Part shown: in pieces, positions 25,461 through 34,549 of the stretch
How the letters are laid out: every line of letters starts with the position of its first letter
How positions within the stretch are numbered: position 1 is the stretch's first letter
From: Simiduia curdlanivorans
GTDB lineage: Bacteria; Pseudomonadota; Gammaproteobacteria; Pseudomonadales; Cellvibrionaceae
DNA length: 64,000 bases
NCBI RefSeq assembly: GCF_030409605.1
Contig: NZ_JAUFQG010000006.1
Location: forward strand, 1,178,001 to 1,242,000
Direction: 5' to 3'
Program-made: the position numbers and the translations under genes
The notes under the pieces: generated by a model
The model's database searches: none
What the model saw: the letters and a program-made list of their open reading frames with translations, nothing else
Told to the model about the DNA's origin: nothing

Positions 25461-27284
25461 ATGAAAATAAGACTTTCGGCCCTTCTACTGCTCGGCGCTT
25501 TCGCCGCAGAAGGCCATGCCACAGACTGCTCCAATTTACCCCAATACAGCGACGGCGCCAGCTACGCCAACGGCGCGCAAGTACAAAATCTATCCAGCGC
25601 TTACAGCTGCAAAGTTAGCGGCTGGTGTACCGTGGGCGGGCCCTACGCACCGGGCCAAGGCTGGGCTTGGAGCGAGGCGTGGAATAATTTAGGCGTGTGC
25701 GACGGCAGCTCATCTAGCTCGTCCTCCTCATCAGGCGGCAGCACCTCGTCCGGCTCAACCTCTTCGGGCGGCAGCACCTCTTCGGGATCAACGTCTTCGG
25801 GCGGCAGCACCAGTTCTGGCTCATCGTCGGGCTCGTCTAGCGGCTCCTCCTCAGGCGGTAGCTGCGATGCCAGCATTCCCTTGTGGAACGCCACCGCTAT
25901 CTACAACGGCGGCGCCAAAGTGCAGTATTTGGGCACCGGCTATAGCGCAAAATATTGGACTCAAGGCGACAACCCAAGCACCTCGGGCGAATGGGGCCCC
26001 TGGAAAAACGACGGCACCTGCAGCGGCTCTTCCAGCTCCGGCAGCTCTTCGGGCTCGACGTCGAGCAGCTCTGGCAGTTCAAGTGGTTCAACGTCTAGCT
26101 CTTCTGGCAGCTCAAGCGGCTCAACCTCTAGCTCATCGTCTGGCAGTTCAAGTTCCTCGGGCGGCAGCTCGTCCTCTGGTGGTGATAAAGTGATTGGCTA
26201 CTTCGCCCAGTGGGGCGTTTACGGTCGCAATTACCATGTGAAAAATATCGACACCAGCGGCTCGGCCGCCAAGCTTAGCCATATCCTCTATGCTTTCGGC
26301 AACGTGCAAAACGGTAAGTGTGTGATTGGCGATGCCTACGCAGACTACGACCGTTTCTACAGCGCCGCCGATAGCGTTGACGGTGTAGCCGATAGCTGGG
26401 ATGCCGGTTCACTGCGCGGCTCGTTTAACCAATTGCGCAAACTGAAAGCCAAATACCCACACATCAAAGTTATATGGTCTTTCGGTGGCTGGACTTGGTC
26501 AGGTGGCTTCGGTCAAGCGGCAGCAAATGCCGACAGCTTCGCCAACTCTTGCTACGACCTAGTGTTCGACCCACGTTGGGCCGGAGTGTTTGATGGCATC
26601 GACATCGACTGGGAATACCCTAACGAATGCGGTTTAAGCTGTGACAACAGTGGCTTCTACGGTTATTCCGATTTGATGCGCGCACTGCGCAATCGCTTCG
26701 GCAACGACAAGCTCGTCACCTCCGCAATTGGCGCTGGCGAAGCTAAAATTAACGCAGCCGATTACGGTGGCGCGGCACAGTATTTAGATTTCTACATGCT
26801 GATGACCTATGACTTCTTTGGCGCTTTTGCCAAAAATGGGCCAACCGCACCGCACTCTGCGCTAACCGACTACGCCGGCATTCCAACCCCTGGTTTCTAT
26901 TCCGATAACGGCGTGCAAGTGCTGAAGAGCAAAGGCGTTCCGGCCGATAAAATTCTCTTAGGCATTGGTTTCTACGGTCGCGGTTGGACCGGTGTTACCC
27001 AAGCGGCGCCAGGCGGTTCAGCCACAGGTGCAGCACCAGGCACTTACGAGGCTGGCATTGAAGACTACAAAGTCTTGAAAAATACCTGCCCATCTAACGG
27101 CACAATCGCGGGCACGGCTTACGCCTACTGCGGTAACAACTGGTGGAGCTACGATACCCCAAGCACCATCGCCGGTAAGATGAACTACATTCGCAGCCAA
27201 GGTTTAGGCGGCGCTTTCTTCTGGGAATTAAGCGGCGACACCACCAACGGCGAATTGATTGAAGCCATAAAAACCAATCAGTAA
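25461..27284 (+). CDS. Secreted chitinase, CBM5/12 x2 - GH18
   Basis: 607 residues. Signal peptide 1-20 (LLLLGAFAAEGHA). A first chitin-binding CBM5/12-type module (about 22-80, with four Cys and PGQGWAWSEAW) and a second (135-187, ATAIYNGGAKVQYLGTGYSA, WTQGDNPS) are each followed by a Ser/Gly linker (about 82-134 and 188-241). The GH18 barrel spans about 242-605 with SFGGWTWSGGF and the catalytic DGIDIDWE, acid Glu385, and ends MLMTYDF and GGAFFWELSGD. It degrades chitin outside the cell. The leader has AAGGATTTAACC before the ATG, almost identical to the laminarinase leader. First gene of a probable chitinase cluster. Confidence 0.95.
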   Translation: MKIRLSALLLLGAFAAEGHATDCSNLPQYSDGASYANGAQVQNLSSAYSCKVSGWCTVGGPYAPGQGWAWSEAWNNLGVCDGSSSSSSSSSGGSTSSGSTSSGGSTSSGSTSSGGSTSSGSSSGSSSGSSSGGSCDASIPLWNATAIYNGGAKVQYLGTGYSAKYWTQGDNPSTSGEWGPWKNDGTCSGSSSSGSSSGSTSSSSGSSSGSTSSSSGSSSGSTSSSSSGSSSSSGGSSSSGGDKVIGYFAQWGVYGRNYHVKNIDTSGSAAKLSHILYAFGNVQNGKCVIGDAYADYDRFYSAADSVDGVADSWDAGSLRGSFNQLRKLKAKYPHIKVIWSFGGWTWSGGFGQAAANADSFANSCYDLVFDPRWAGVFDGIDIDWEYPNECGLSCDNSGFYGYSDLMRALRNRFGNDKLVTSAIGAGEAKINAADYGGAAQYLDFYMLMTYDFFGAFAKNGPTAPHSALTDYAGIPTPGFYSDNGVQVLKSKGVPADKILLGIGFYGRGWTGVTQAAPGGSATGAAPGTYEAGIEDYKVLKNTCPSNGTIAGTAYAYCGNNWWSYDTPSTIAGKMNYIRSQGLGGAFFWELSGDTTNGELIEAIKTNQ

Positions 27285-27323
27285 AACCCACGGCGCGTGT
27301 TTCGGCACGCGCACTCGCTGATT

Positions 27324-27352
27324 AACCAGAGCGCTCGCGCTCTGGTTTCCTT
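27324..27352 (+). terminator. Terminator-like hairpin after the first chitinase
   Basis: AACCAGAGCG-CTCG-CGCTCTGGTT is a perfect ten-pair stem followed by TCCTTT. It stands 40 bases after the stop and only 15 bases before the next ATG, so it may also modulate read-through. Confidence 0.7.
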
Positions 27353-27366
27353 TCGAGGAGTTTGCA

Positions 27367-28722
27367 ATGGCAAACGCGACTGTCAAACCAGAATCACCCA
27401 CACGGCTTTGGATCAATCTAATTGGGCTGCTGTGCTCACTGCTTGCCGTGGCCGCGATAAAATATTTCAACCTTGAATTACCTGTGCGAACCACAGTGGC
27501 GGTTTTAGTCTGCCTAGCCTTGGCCCTGCCGATTATTATTCTCGAAGCCTGGCGATTAAAACCGCAAACCAATAGCTCGGCCGGTTTACAGCTGGATAAA
27601 CGCCGAGGCAATTGGCCGCGCACCCTTACCAAGCTCGTTGGTTTTTACGCTTGCTTAGGCTTGGTGGCCTTAGTCTATTGGATATTGCCCGAGTACCACG
27701 GCGATTTTTATCAGCATTACTTTTTCGTGTTATTTGCTTTTTTACCCTATTGGCTCTTACTCGCCATTCCCTATTTTTACTTTGTCGATAGCGCCATGCA
27801 GTCGCCAAAGGACGCCTACTGGCGACTCGGCCGTCTGGTCTTGGCCAAGCCCATTACCGATACTGATCGCGCCAATGCCGATCTCGGCCAGCTATTTTTA
27901 GGCTGGCTGGTTAAACTGTTTTTCTTACCGCTGATGTTTGTCTACCTCGGTAATAATCTAGAAACCCTGCTCAACAGCAATAGCCAACTCTTTAGCGGCG
28001 GCTTTCAGCAGTGGTTCGATTTTGCCTTTAATTTTTTGTACTACATTGACCTGCTTATCGTTACCGTCGGCTACGTATTTACCCTGCGTTTACTCGACAG
28101 CCACATCCGCTCCACCGAGCCAAGCCTGCTCGGCTGGGCTGTAGCACTGATGTGTTACCAACCGTTTTGGAGTTTATTTTCCGGCACATATATTCAATAC
28201 GACCAAGGCCCGGCCTGGGGTCACTGGTTTTGGCAAACGCCCTGGGCCTACGGCTTATGGGGCGCCGGTATTTTAGCGCTGCTGATGATTTATGTGTGGG
28301 CCAGCATGGCCTTTGGCATTCGCTTTTCCAACCTCACCCACCGCGGCATTCTCACCAACGGTCCATTTCAATTCACCAAGCACCCCGCTTACGTGAGTAA
28401 AAATTTATCTTGGTGGATGATTTCTATGCCGTTCATGGTGTCCGCCAGCCTCGATCAAACCCTGCGCCAGTGCGCCATGCTTTTATTACTCAACGGCGTT
28501 TATTTTTTACGCGCGCGCACCGAAGAAAAACATCTGTCCTGTGACCCAGCGTACGTGGCTTACGCCAACTACATGGAGCAACACGGTTTATTTTCCGGGT
28601 TAGGTCGCGCGCTGCCGTGGTTGCGCTTCACACCGGGGAAACTTTTTTCCAGCGGTCAAAGGCCACCGCAGAAAATAAAAAGCAGCTTACAGTTTACAGC
28701 TGACAGGAAAAGCGTTGGATGA
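27367..28722 (+). CDS. Multi-pass membrane protein with ICMT/PEMT-like methyltransferase end
   Basis: 451 residues, about nine hydrophobic segments (for example LLAVAAIKYFNLELPV, HYFFVLFAFLPYWLLLAIPY). The C-terminal part has an isoprenylcysteine/phospholipid methyltransferase-like pattern: GPFQFTKHPAYVSKN at 332-346 and RARTEEKHL at 382-390, then DPAYVAYANYM. That family methylates lipids or lipid-linked groups in the membrane using SAM. The long N-terminal membrane half is not typical. The last 14 or so residues (SSLQFTADRKSVG) are encoded by a heptamer repeat, so the native end was probably altered. GAGGAG precedes the ATG. It lies between two chitinase genes; why is unclear. Confidence 0.7.
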   Translation: MANATVKPESPTRLWINLIGLLCSLLAVAAIKYFNLELPVRTTVAVLVCLALALPIIILEAWRLKPQTNSSAGLQLDKRRGNWPRTLTKLVGFYACLGLVALVYWILPEYHGDFYQHYFFVLFAFLPYWLLLAIPYFYFVDSAMQSPKDAYWRLGRLVLAKPITDTDRANADLGQLFLGWLVKLFFLPLMFVYLGNNLETLLNSNSQLFSGGFQQWFDFAFNFLYYIDLLIVTVGYVFTLRLLDSHIRSTEPSLLGWAVALMCYQPFWSLFSGTYIQYDQGPAWGHWFWQTPWAYGLWGAGILALLMIYVWASMAFGIRFSNLTHRGILTNGPFQFTKHPAYVSKNLSWWMISMPFMVSASLDQTLRQCAMLLLLNGVYFLRARTEEKHLSCDPAYVAYANYMEQHGLFSGLGRALPWLRFTPGKLFSSGQRPPQKIKSSLQFTADRKSVG

Positions 28723-28772
28723 GCTGCTCGCTGTGAATTGTAAGCTGCAAGCTGTGAACTTCAAGCAGCAAG
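28683..28772. repeat. Two opposed degenerate heptamer arrays
   Basis: At 28731-28772 the plus strand reads in heptamers: CTGTGAA TTGTAAG CTGCAAG CTGTGAA CTTCAAG CAGCAAG. At 28683-28706 the minus strand reads CTGTCAG CTGTAAA CTGTAAG. The two arrays face each other across about 24 bases, and the first covers the 3' end of the preceding gene. Confidence 0.75.
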
Positions 28773-28823
28773 CCAGAAAGAGTAAAACAACTCAAGAATT
28801 AAAAACTAATAGAGGGTTAGGTC

Positions 28824-30479
28824 ATGAGAAAAATTCCTTTAACGCTGACGCTTATTGGTGTCGGCTTTTTTTCCAGCACAGCGCTTGCAGTGGATTGCGC
28901 CAATGTCGATAGCTGGAGTAGCAGCGCCGTGTATTTGGGCGAAAGTAAAGTTCAGCATTTAAATAATGCTTACACCGCAAAATGGTGGACCCAAGCCGAC
29001 GACCCAGCCACCCATTCCGGCACTTGGGATGTTTGGCGTTACGACGGCGCCTGCGACGGCAGCTCCTCATCTAGCAGTTCTTCCGGCAGCTCCTCTGGCA
29101 GTACGTCGTCGAGCTCATCGTCCGGTGGCTCAAGTTCTAGTGGTAGTTCCAGCGGTTCAAGCTCAAGCGGCAGTTCCAGTGGCTCGACATCGAGTGGCTC
29201 CTCCAGCGGTGGCGGCACCTGCAGTGCCAATGCCTACGTTGCGGGCACTAATTACGCGATAAGCGAATTAGTAAGCAATGTCGGTTACGAATTCCGCTGC
29301 GATATTCCGGGCTGGTGTTCTTCCAATGCCGCCTGGGCCTACGCGCCAGGCACCGGCGCACACTGGCAAGATGCCTGGACCCAAGTGAGTGATTGCGGTT
29401 CATCAAGCAGCTCGTCCAGCAGCGGTTCAAGCTCTGGTTCAACGTCTAGCGGCTCTTCATCTAGTGGGTCGGGCTCAAGCTCCAGTAGCTCGTCTAGCGG
29501 CGGTTCATCCTCGGGCGGCAACAGCGGCAAATTACCGGCCCATGCTTTGGTGGGTTACTGGCATAACTTCGACAATGGCTCTGGCCTGGTGCGCATCGCT
29601 CAAGTGTCCGACGTCTGGGATGTCATCGTGGTTGCCTTTGCCGACGATGCCGGTAATGGCTCGGTCGCGTTTAATTTAGATGTCGGTTTAAACAAACAAC
29701 AATTTATCGACGACATAGCCGCCAAACGCGCCGCCGGCAAAATTGTTGTGCTCTCGTTCGGCGGCCAAAACGGCACAGTCACTTTAAACACCGCCACCAA
29801 CGTCACCAATTTTGTTAACAGCACCGCCGCCATCATGGACGAATACGGTTTCGATGGTATCGATATCGATTTGGAATCTGGCGCCGGTGTAATGCACGGC
29901 GCACCGGTGATCAATAATTTGATTGCCGCCGTAAAACAACTGAAACAGCGCTACCCAAGCATGTACCTGTCTATGGCGCCCGAACACCCCTATGTGCAAG
30001 GAGGCTTTGTGGCCTACTCGGGCATTTGGGGCGCTTACTTGCCCATGATTGATCAACTGCGCAACGAGTTAGATTTGCTGCACGTGCAGCTGTACAACAA
30101 TGGCGGTTTGTCCACGCCCTATCGCGGTCAAGCTTATCCGGCCGGCTCTGTGGACATGATGGTGTCATCGGCGTTAATGCTCATGGAAGGCTTCCCCCTC
30201 GCCGGCGGCTCCGCAGGAAATTTTGCGCCACTAAAACCGGAACAAATTGGCTTAGCCTTACCCTCCGGTTCGCGCGCAGCCTCGAGCGGTTTTGCCACTA
30301 CCGCCGATATTAACCGGGCGTTGGATTGCCTCACCAAGCGCACACAATGCGGCACCTTAACGCCCGCTCAAGCCTACCCCGCCTTTAACGGCGTGATGAC
30401 CTGGTCAATTAACTGGGACATGTTCGACAACGGCGCCTTCTCCGGCCCCGTGGGCAGCCATGTGCATAATTTGGAGTGA
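28824..30479 (+). CDS. Secreted chitinase, CBM5/12 x2 - GH18 (second)
   Basis: 551 residues. Signal peptide 1-22 (LTLIGVGFFSSTALA). CBM5/12-like modules at about 24-77 (WSSSAVYLGESKVQHLNNAY) and 133-191 (YAISELVSNVGYEFRC, four Cys), separated by Ser/Gly linkers (79-131 and 192-233). The GH18 domain begins LVGYWHNFDNGSG, carries FGGQNG and the catalytic DGIDIDLE with Glu350, and ends in MTWSINWDMFD. The barrel belongs to a different GH18 subgroup from the first chitinase (bacterial ChiC/ChiD-like), so the pair probably combine exo- and endo-action. A strong terminator follows. Its order of modules mirrors, but does not duplicate, the first enzyme. Confidence 0.94.
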   Translation: MRKIPLTLTLIGVGFFSSTALAVDCANVDSWSSSAVYLGESKVQHLNNAYTAKWWTQADDPATHSGTWDVWRYDGACDGSSSSSSSSGSSSGSTSSSSSSGGSSSSGSSSGSSSSGSSSGSTSSGSSSGGGTCSANAYVAGTNYAISELVSNVGYEFRCDIPGWCSSNAAWAYAPGTGAHWQDAWTQVSDCGSSSSSSSSGSSSGSTSSGSSSSGSGSSSSSSSSGGSSSGGNSGKLPAHALVGYWHNFDNGSGLVRIAQVSDVWDVIVVAFADDAGNGSVAFNLDVGLNKQQFIDDIAAKRAAGKIVVLSFGGQNGTVTLNTATNVTNFVNSTAAIMDEYGFDGIDIDLESGAGVMHGAPVINNLIAAVKQLKQRYPSMYLSMAPEHPYVQGGFVAYSGIWGAYLPMIDQLRNELDLLHVQLYNNGGLSTPYRGQAYPAGSVDMMVSSALMLMEGFPLAGGSAGNFAPLKPEQIGLALPSGSRAASSGFATTADINRALDCLTKRTQCGTLTPAQAYPAFNGVMTWSINWDMFDNGAFSGPVGSHVHNLE

Positions 30480-30486
30480 GGTGGGC

Positions 30487-30542
30487 GCAGCTGCAAGCAG
30501 GATGGCCCGGTCCGACGCTTCGGGCCCCTGCAAGCTGCAAGA
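30487..30542. repeat. Intergenic repeat module with CTGCAAG heptamers
   Basis: CAGCTGCAAGCAGGATGG is followed by GGTCCGACGCTTCGGGCCCC and then CTGCAAGCTGCAAG. Same module as at 14.1, 52.3 and 54.9 kb, with few heptamers. Confidence 0.82.
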
Positions 30543-30601
30543 ATAATGTGACGAAAAGAATTTCGTTGCATTAAACGGTTTTTCTCGGGTGTGTCTTCTT
30601 C

Positions 30602-30627
30602 GGCGCCTTTTATAGGCGCCTTTTTTT
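30602..30627 (+). terminator. Intrinsic terminator of the second chitinase
   Basis: GGCGCCT-TTTAT-AGGCGCC forms a seven-pair stem followed by seven T, on the plus strand, between the chitinase and the convergent yceH. Confidence 0.88.
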
Positions 30628-30638
30628 ATACGTTTTAT

Positions 30639-31319
30639 TCAACCGTTGAGAGTCTGCCACTGCGCCTTAAGCCATTCTACTTCTTCTTGTAGCACACTCA
30701 CCTGCTGTTCTAGTTCGGCCACTCGCTCTACGCAACTACAGTCACTAACAGCTTGGCTAACGCTTCTAGGCCCTTGTGCTATTTCAGCTATAGACTCAAA
30801 TTCAACCTCGCCACTAAACAAATGCGCATAGCGGCACTCGCGCTTGCCCGGCTCGCGCGGCAATTTCACTACATAAGCAGTGGTGTCCGCGCCGGCCAAG
30901 CCGTCGAGTACGCGCTCTACATCTGCCACATCGGCAAACTCGCACAACCGCTGGGTACGCAAACGCAACTCGCCCGCTGTTTGTGGGCCGCGTAGAAACA
31001 GTACGCTCAACAGGCTCTGCTCCTTCAAGGTGAATTTGAAATCACCAAACTCCGTATTGCCAAAACGCTGACGGTATTTGGCCACCCGGCTGCCCACACT
31101 CACTGTGGTGACCAAGCCCTTTTTCAATAAGCTATCAACCGTGTCTTGCACCTCAACTTCAGACAGCTCCAGCACTGGCTCGCGGTTACTTTTCTGGTTG
31201 CAGCCGTTGGTTAACGCATTTAACGACAACGGGTATTGGTCTGGTGTAGTGTGCTCTTTTTCAAACAGAACACCGATTACACGGGTTTCGTATAAGGTTA
31301 ATGCGATCATAGCGTTCAC
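30639..31319 (-). CDS. yceH: YceH family protein (UPF0502, winged-helix)
   Basis: 226 residues, co-linear with E. coli YceH: LYETRVIGVLFEKEHTTPDQ, YPLSLNALTNGCNQKSNREP, LSEVEVQDTVDSLLKKGLV, LRGPQTAGELRLRTQRL and REPGKRECRYAHLFSGEVE. Two winged-helix domains and a C-terminal coiled coil (VAELEQQVSVLQEEVEWLK). No biochemical role is established. Either of two ATGs (31319 or 31310) could start it. Single gene, convergent with the second chitinase. Confidence 0.93.
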   Translation of the reverse strand: MNAMIALTLYETRVIGVLFEKEHTTPDQYPLSLNALTNGCNQKSNREPVLELSEVEVQDTVDSLLKKGLVTTVSVGSRVAKYRQRFGNTEFGDFKFTLKEQSLLSVLFLRGPQTAGELRLRTQRLCEFADVADVERVLDGLAGADTTAYVVKLPREPGKRECRYAHLFSGEVEFESIAEIAQGPRSVSQAVSDCSCVERVAELEQQVSVLQEEVEWLKAQWQTLNG

Positions 31320-31361
31320 TTTTTATGTCATTGTTAAAATAAGTAGGGGCTCATCAATGTA

Positions 31362-32384
31362 TCAACGAGATCCCAGCGCAGCTTGCCGACTGGCGGTTAA
31401 GACCTTGCGATAAACACTGGGCGCTTGACCGTACCAGCGTTTAAAAGCGCGGGTAAAATTTGCAGGATCAGAAAAACCAAGCAGGTAGGCTATTTCATTG
31501 AGCGACAATTTCCCAATCGCCAAGTATTGACTGGCCTTCTCCTTGCGCAGATTTTCATACAGCGCGCCAAAACTTGTCTTCTCGTCTGCTAACTTGCGCT
31601 GCAAATTACGCACGCTGGAATTTAAAGCCTCAGCTACGTTGGCCTCCGTGACTTTCCCTGCCGCCAGAGCGTCATCAATCACTTTAATTACCCGGGCACT
31701 CCACTGACTTTTATCCAAAGACGACAAATAAGCCAATGCCACGGCGTCATTCGCTTGGCCTAAAGCGGCATTTCCCGTGGGCAAACTTCGCATCACATCG
31801 GCGCGATCAAACAATACACAGTTACTAACGGCCTGGTAATGAATAGGGCACTGAACATAGTCAGCTAAAGCAGTGCTTTTTTCTGCGGTGACGCTGACGA
31901 GTTCAATTGCCAAGGGCGTAAAACCTTCCCCCACGAGTAATCGACACATTCGCACGAGCGCCGCCATTGCGGCATCAATCGCCGCTGGATGGGCGCGTCC
32001 ATCGGCGTTTAATGTCATGCGAATAACGGCACCGGACTCGCTAACATCTATGGACAAAGCATCCGCAATCAATCGACCGTAACGGCCAAAGCGCGCCAAG
32101 CCATCTTGTAGCGAACTGCTCGCCAGCCAGGCCATACCCAAGGCATGAAAGGTGGTGGCATTCCAGCGCGCACCCACAGCGGCACCAAAACCAGCATCGC
32201 CCGTCTGCTCTATGCACAAAGTCCAGAGTTGGGTCATAGCCGCCGTTGGATAGCGCGCACCCGCTTCGCTCATTTTCGCACTATCCAGACCGCAGGCTCG
32301 AAAATAACGCCGCGCATCTAAACCACGCGACTCCAATTCCTGCCAAATTAAAACCGCCCAAGACGTCAGCGTCGTCGCGCTCAT
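31362..32384 (-). CDS. AraC family regulator with AraC-type N-terminal ligand domain (PF12625-like)
   Basis: 340 residues from the ATG at 32384, which has GAGGGG just upstream; the frame is open to 32405. N-terminal half: LIWQELESRGLDARRYFRACGLD, the start of the arabinose-binding-like domain found in OruR/GadX-type regulators. C-terminal half: two HTH motifs, SSVRNLQRKLADEKTSFGALY and KLSLNEIAYLLGFSDPANF followed by TRAFKRWYGQAPSVYR. It is divergent from lpxC across about 195 bases and so is the natural candidate to control it. The ligand is unknown; relatives often sense fatty or amino acids. Confidence 0.9.
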   Translation of the reverse strand: MSATTLTSWAVLIWQELESRGLDARRYFRACGLDSAKMSEAGARYPTAAMTQLWTLCIEQTGDAGFGAAVGARWNATTFHALGMAWLASSSLQDGLARFGRYGRLIADALSIDVSESGAVIRMTLNADGRAHPAAIDAAMAALVRMCRLLVGEGFTPLAIELVSVTAEKSTALADYVQCPIHYQAVSNCVLFDRADVMRSLPTGNAALGQANDAVALAYLSSLDKSQWSARVIKVIDDALAAGKVTEANVAEALNSSVRNLQRKLADEKTSFGALYENLRKEKASQYLAIGKLSLNEIAYLLGFSDPANFTRAFKRWYGQAPSVYRKVLTASRQAALGSR

Positions 32385-32578
32385 AAACCCCTCATGTTTC
32401 AACACCTATCCAGTTGGCTGCCAAAAAGTAAACCCGGGCTTAAGGATAAGCCCTTGGCGGGAAAAGACAAGCAACCAACAAGGCCTTGGCGCTAACAGAC
32501 AAAACAACTGTAACCGCGATCCGTACAGTGAATGCATCAACCACAGCTTGTTTTAAGCCCTAATTAGGAGCGACCGAG

Positions 32579-33523
32579 ATGACCAACCACCGTGATGAAG
32601 CTTTAACCAAACACGACTTGCAACACACACTCGCGGATGCCTTTAGCTGTATTGGCCCGGGTGTTCACACAGGCCTCTCAGCCGTGATGACGGTAATGCC
32701 AGCCGATGCCGATAGCGGGTACGTTTTCTTCCGTAAAGACGTGCACCCAGAAATGGGTTTAGTACCCGCCCGTTGGCACACAGTCACAGACACACAGCTA
32801 TCAACCACCGTATCAAATCGCTTTGGCGTGCGGGTGAGCACCGTAGAACATTTATTGGCCGCTTTGCACGCGAGCGGTATTGATAACGCCCGCATTGTAC
32901 TCGACGGCCCAGAAGTCCCCATTATGGATGGCAGCGCCAAATGCTTCGTGGATTTTATCGAACAGGTGGGTAAAAAAGCACAACAACGCCTACGTCAAGC
33001 CATCGTTATTACCCAGCCGATAAAAATAGAACTAAATGGCGCCAGTGCAATGCTAGAGCCACACCCAAGCCCATTATTTGAAATGCACATTGATTTCCCC
33101 AACACCCTCATAGGGCAACAGCATTACACAACCCAATTAGGTGAACACACCTTTAAACAAGAACTGGCACCAGCCCGAACCTTCGGTCTAACCAAGCATA
33201 TAGAGGCCTTAAAAGCTAGTGGCCTAGCCAAAGGGGGCTCGCTGAAAAATGCCCTGGTGGTGGATGGCGAAAAACTGTTAAACCAAGAAGGATTAAGGTT
33301 TTCCGATGAGTTCGCGCGCCATAAAACACTCGATAGCATTGGCGATTTGGCGTTGGCGGGCGCAACGATTATCGGAAAATTTACCGGTTACAAAAGTGGC
33401 CATCACTTAAACAACTTACTGTTGAGAAAGCTCATGCATCAAAATCACAGCTCTGTCTACACTACTCTGCGCCAAGCTCAGCACAGGTGGCAGGCTATAG
33501 CGCACTATCCAGAAGCGATTTGA
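32579..33523 (+). CDS. lpxC: UDP-3-O-acyl-N-acetylglucosamine deacetylase, stand-alone copy
   Basis: 314 residues. TGLSAVMTVMPADADSGYVFFR, STVEHLLAALHASG with the zinc His91 and catalytic-base Glu90, EVPIMDGSAKCFVDFIE, and RHKTLDSIGDLALAG with His248, Asp252 and Asp256, then SGHHLNN with the catalytic His. All active-site residues are kept. LpxC commits lipid A synthesis. The usual lpxC lies after ftsZ in the division cluster; this one is alone beside an AraC gene, and the N-terminus (about 15 extra residues before the core) departs from housekeeping LpxC. It is probably a second, regulated copy. Confidence 0.9.
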   Translation: MTNHRDEALTKHDLQHTLADAFSCIGPGVHTGLSAVMTVMPADADSGYVFFRKDVHPEMGLVPARWHTVTDTQLSTTVSNRFGVRVSTVEHLLAALHASGIDNARIVLDGPEVPIMDGSAKCFVDFIEQVGKKAQQRLRQAIVITQPIKIELNGASAMLEPHPSPLFEMHIDFPNTLIGQQHYTTQLGEHTFKQELAPARTFGLTKHIEALKASGLAKGGSLKNALVVDGEKLLNQEGLRFSDEFARHKTLDSIGDLALAGATIIGKFTGYKSGHHLNNLLLRKLMHQNHSSVYTTLRQAQHRWQAIAHYPEAI

Positions 33524-33661
33524 ACAAAAGGGTGAACTGGAGATGAATGACGGCCTAACAAAAACGGTCCACGCTTAACCAAAAGCTGTTAACCTAGATC
33601 GCGATCATCTCGGTAAGCTCTGATCAGCCCTGAACACATTCTGTAAACGCAAGGTTCTGTT

Positions 33662-34282
33662 ATGCATATCCAACGTCTAAAGCTCGCCGAACAGGATTTC
33701 CTCAGCCGCTACCCAGGCGGCTTTCAACACCCAGACATGTTAGCCATAGGTAAAAAACACAACGTCACCAAGCTTTCCGACTTCTGCCAGCAGGCCTTCG
33801 CCAAACGAAACTTCAGCAACACCAACCAAATCATCGAAGACTGGTTAAAAGTGATCAGCCGCTCGTCAATGATCTCGCTGTTTGAAAAGCCGAAATTCAA
33901 ATCTTTTATCGGCACCCGCAACAGTGATGAACTCAGGGCGCTAGTACAAAGCGCAAAAATGATGCTACATGGAAAGGCAGAAAGCGGTTTTGAGTTGCAA
34001 TTAGACCTGCTAAAAATGGACAAACTCGCCAAATGGTCGATCATATCCGCACTACCGGCCTATTATCGCCTGCAAGCTGAAATATTTATTAAACCCACAA
34101 CAGCCAAGGGCGTGGTGAACTATTTCGAACTGGAAAACCTTGCTTATAAGCCCACACCCAGCTGGGACTTCTACGCCAACTACCGAGAACAACTGATGCT
34201 GATGAAAGAAAAAGTAGACGAATCCCTTAGCCCTAATAACCCAGCCTTTTCGGGGTTCCTGATGATGAGTTTACCGAAGTAA
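33662..34282 (+). CDS. Conserved hypothetical protein, function unknown
   Basis: 206 residues, soluble, no signal peptide or membrane segment. Mixed helical composition with a basic charge (LAEQDFLSRYPGGFQHPDML, GKKHNVTKLSDFCQQAF, FEKPKFKSFIGTRN, SALPAYYRLQAEIFIKPTT). I do not recognise a domain. The ATG follows CGCAAGGTTCTGTT. It lies 138 bases after lpxC on the same strand; a link with lpxC is possible but unproven. Confidence 0.7.
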   Translation: MHIQRLKLAEQDFLSRYPGGFQHPDMLAIGKKHNVTKLSDFCQQAFAKRNFSNTNQIIEDWLKVISRSSMISLFEKPKFKSFIGTRNSDELRALVQSAKMMLHGKAESGFELQLDLLKMDKLAKWSIISALPAYYRLQAEIFIKPTTAKGVVNYFELENLAYKPTPSWDFYANYREQLMLMKEKVDESLSPNNPAFSGFLMMSLPK

Positions 34283-34549
34283 AGCCACATAAATAGCCAT
34301 AAAAACCAAAAATCAGCCTCATTGACCTGCAATAATGCTAAGCGTTTAGAACACCAATAATGAATAGCCGCCTTAATGTCAGGCGCCTTTCTAATACCTC
34401 ATAACGATCGAGAGTCAGCCTAATAGGTAACACCAAACCGATTTTAAAGTAAAACCTATCGAAAACGAAGAAAAGACAGAATAAACAAGGCAACACACCA
34501 GTAAGCCAGACATAGAACTCGCTATAAACAGGTAATGCCCCGCCTAACC

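Noticed and set aside
25643..25894. Acidic Pro/Glu-rich minus-strand frame opposite the chitinase linker
   Set aside because: An antisense product of the Ser/Gly linker repeats, seen likewise opposite the second chitinase.
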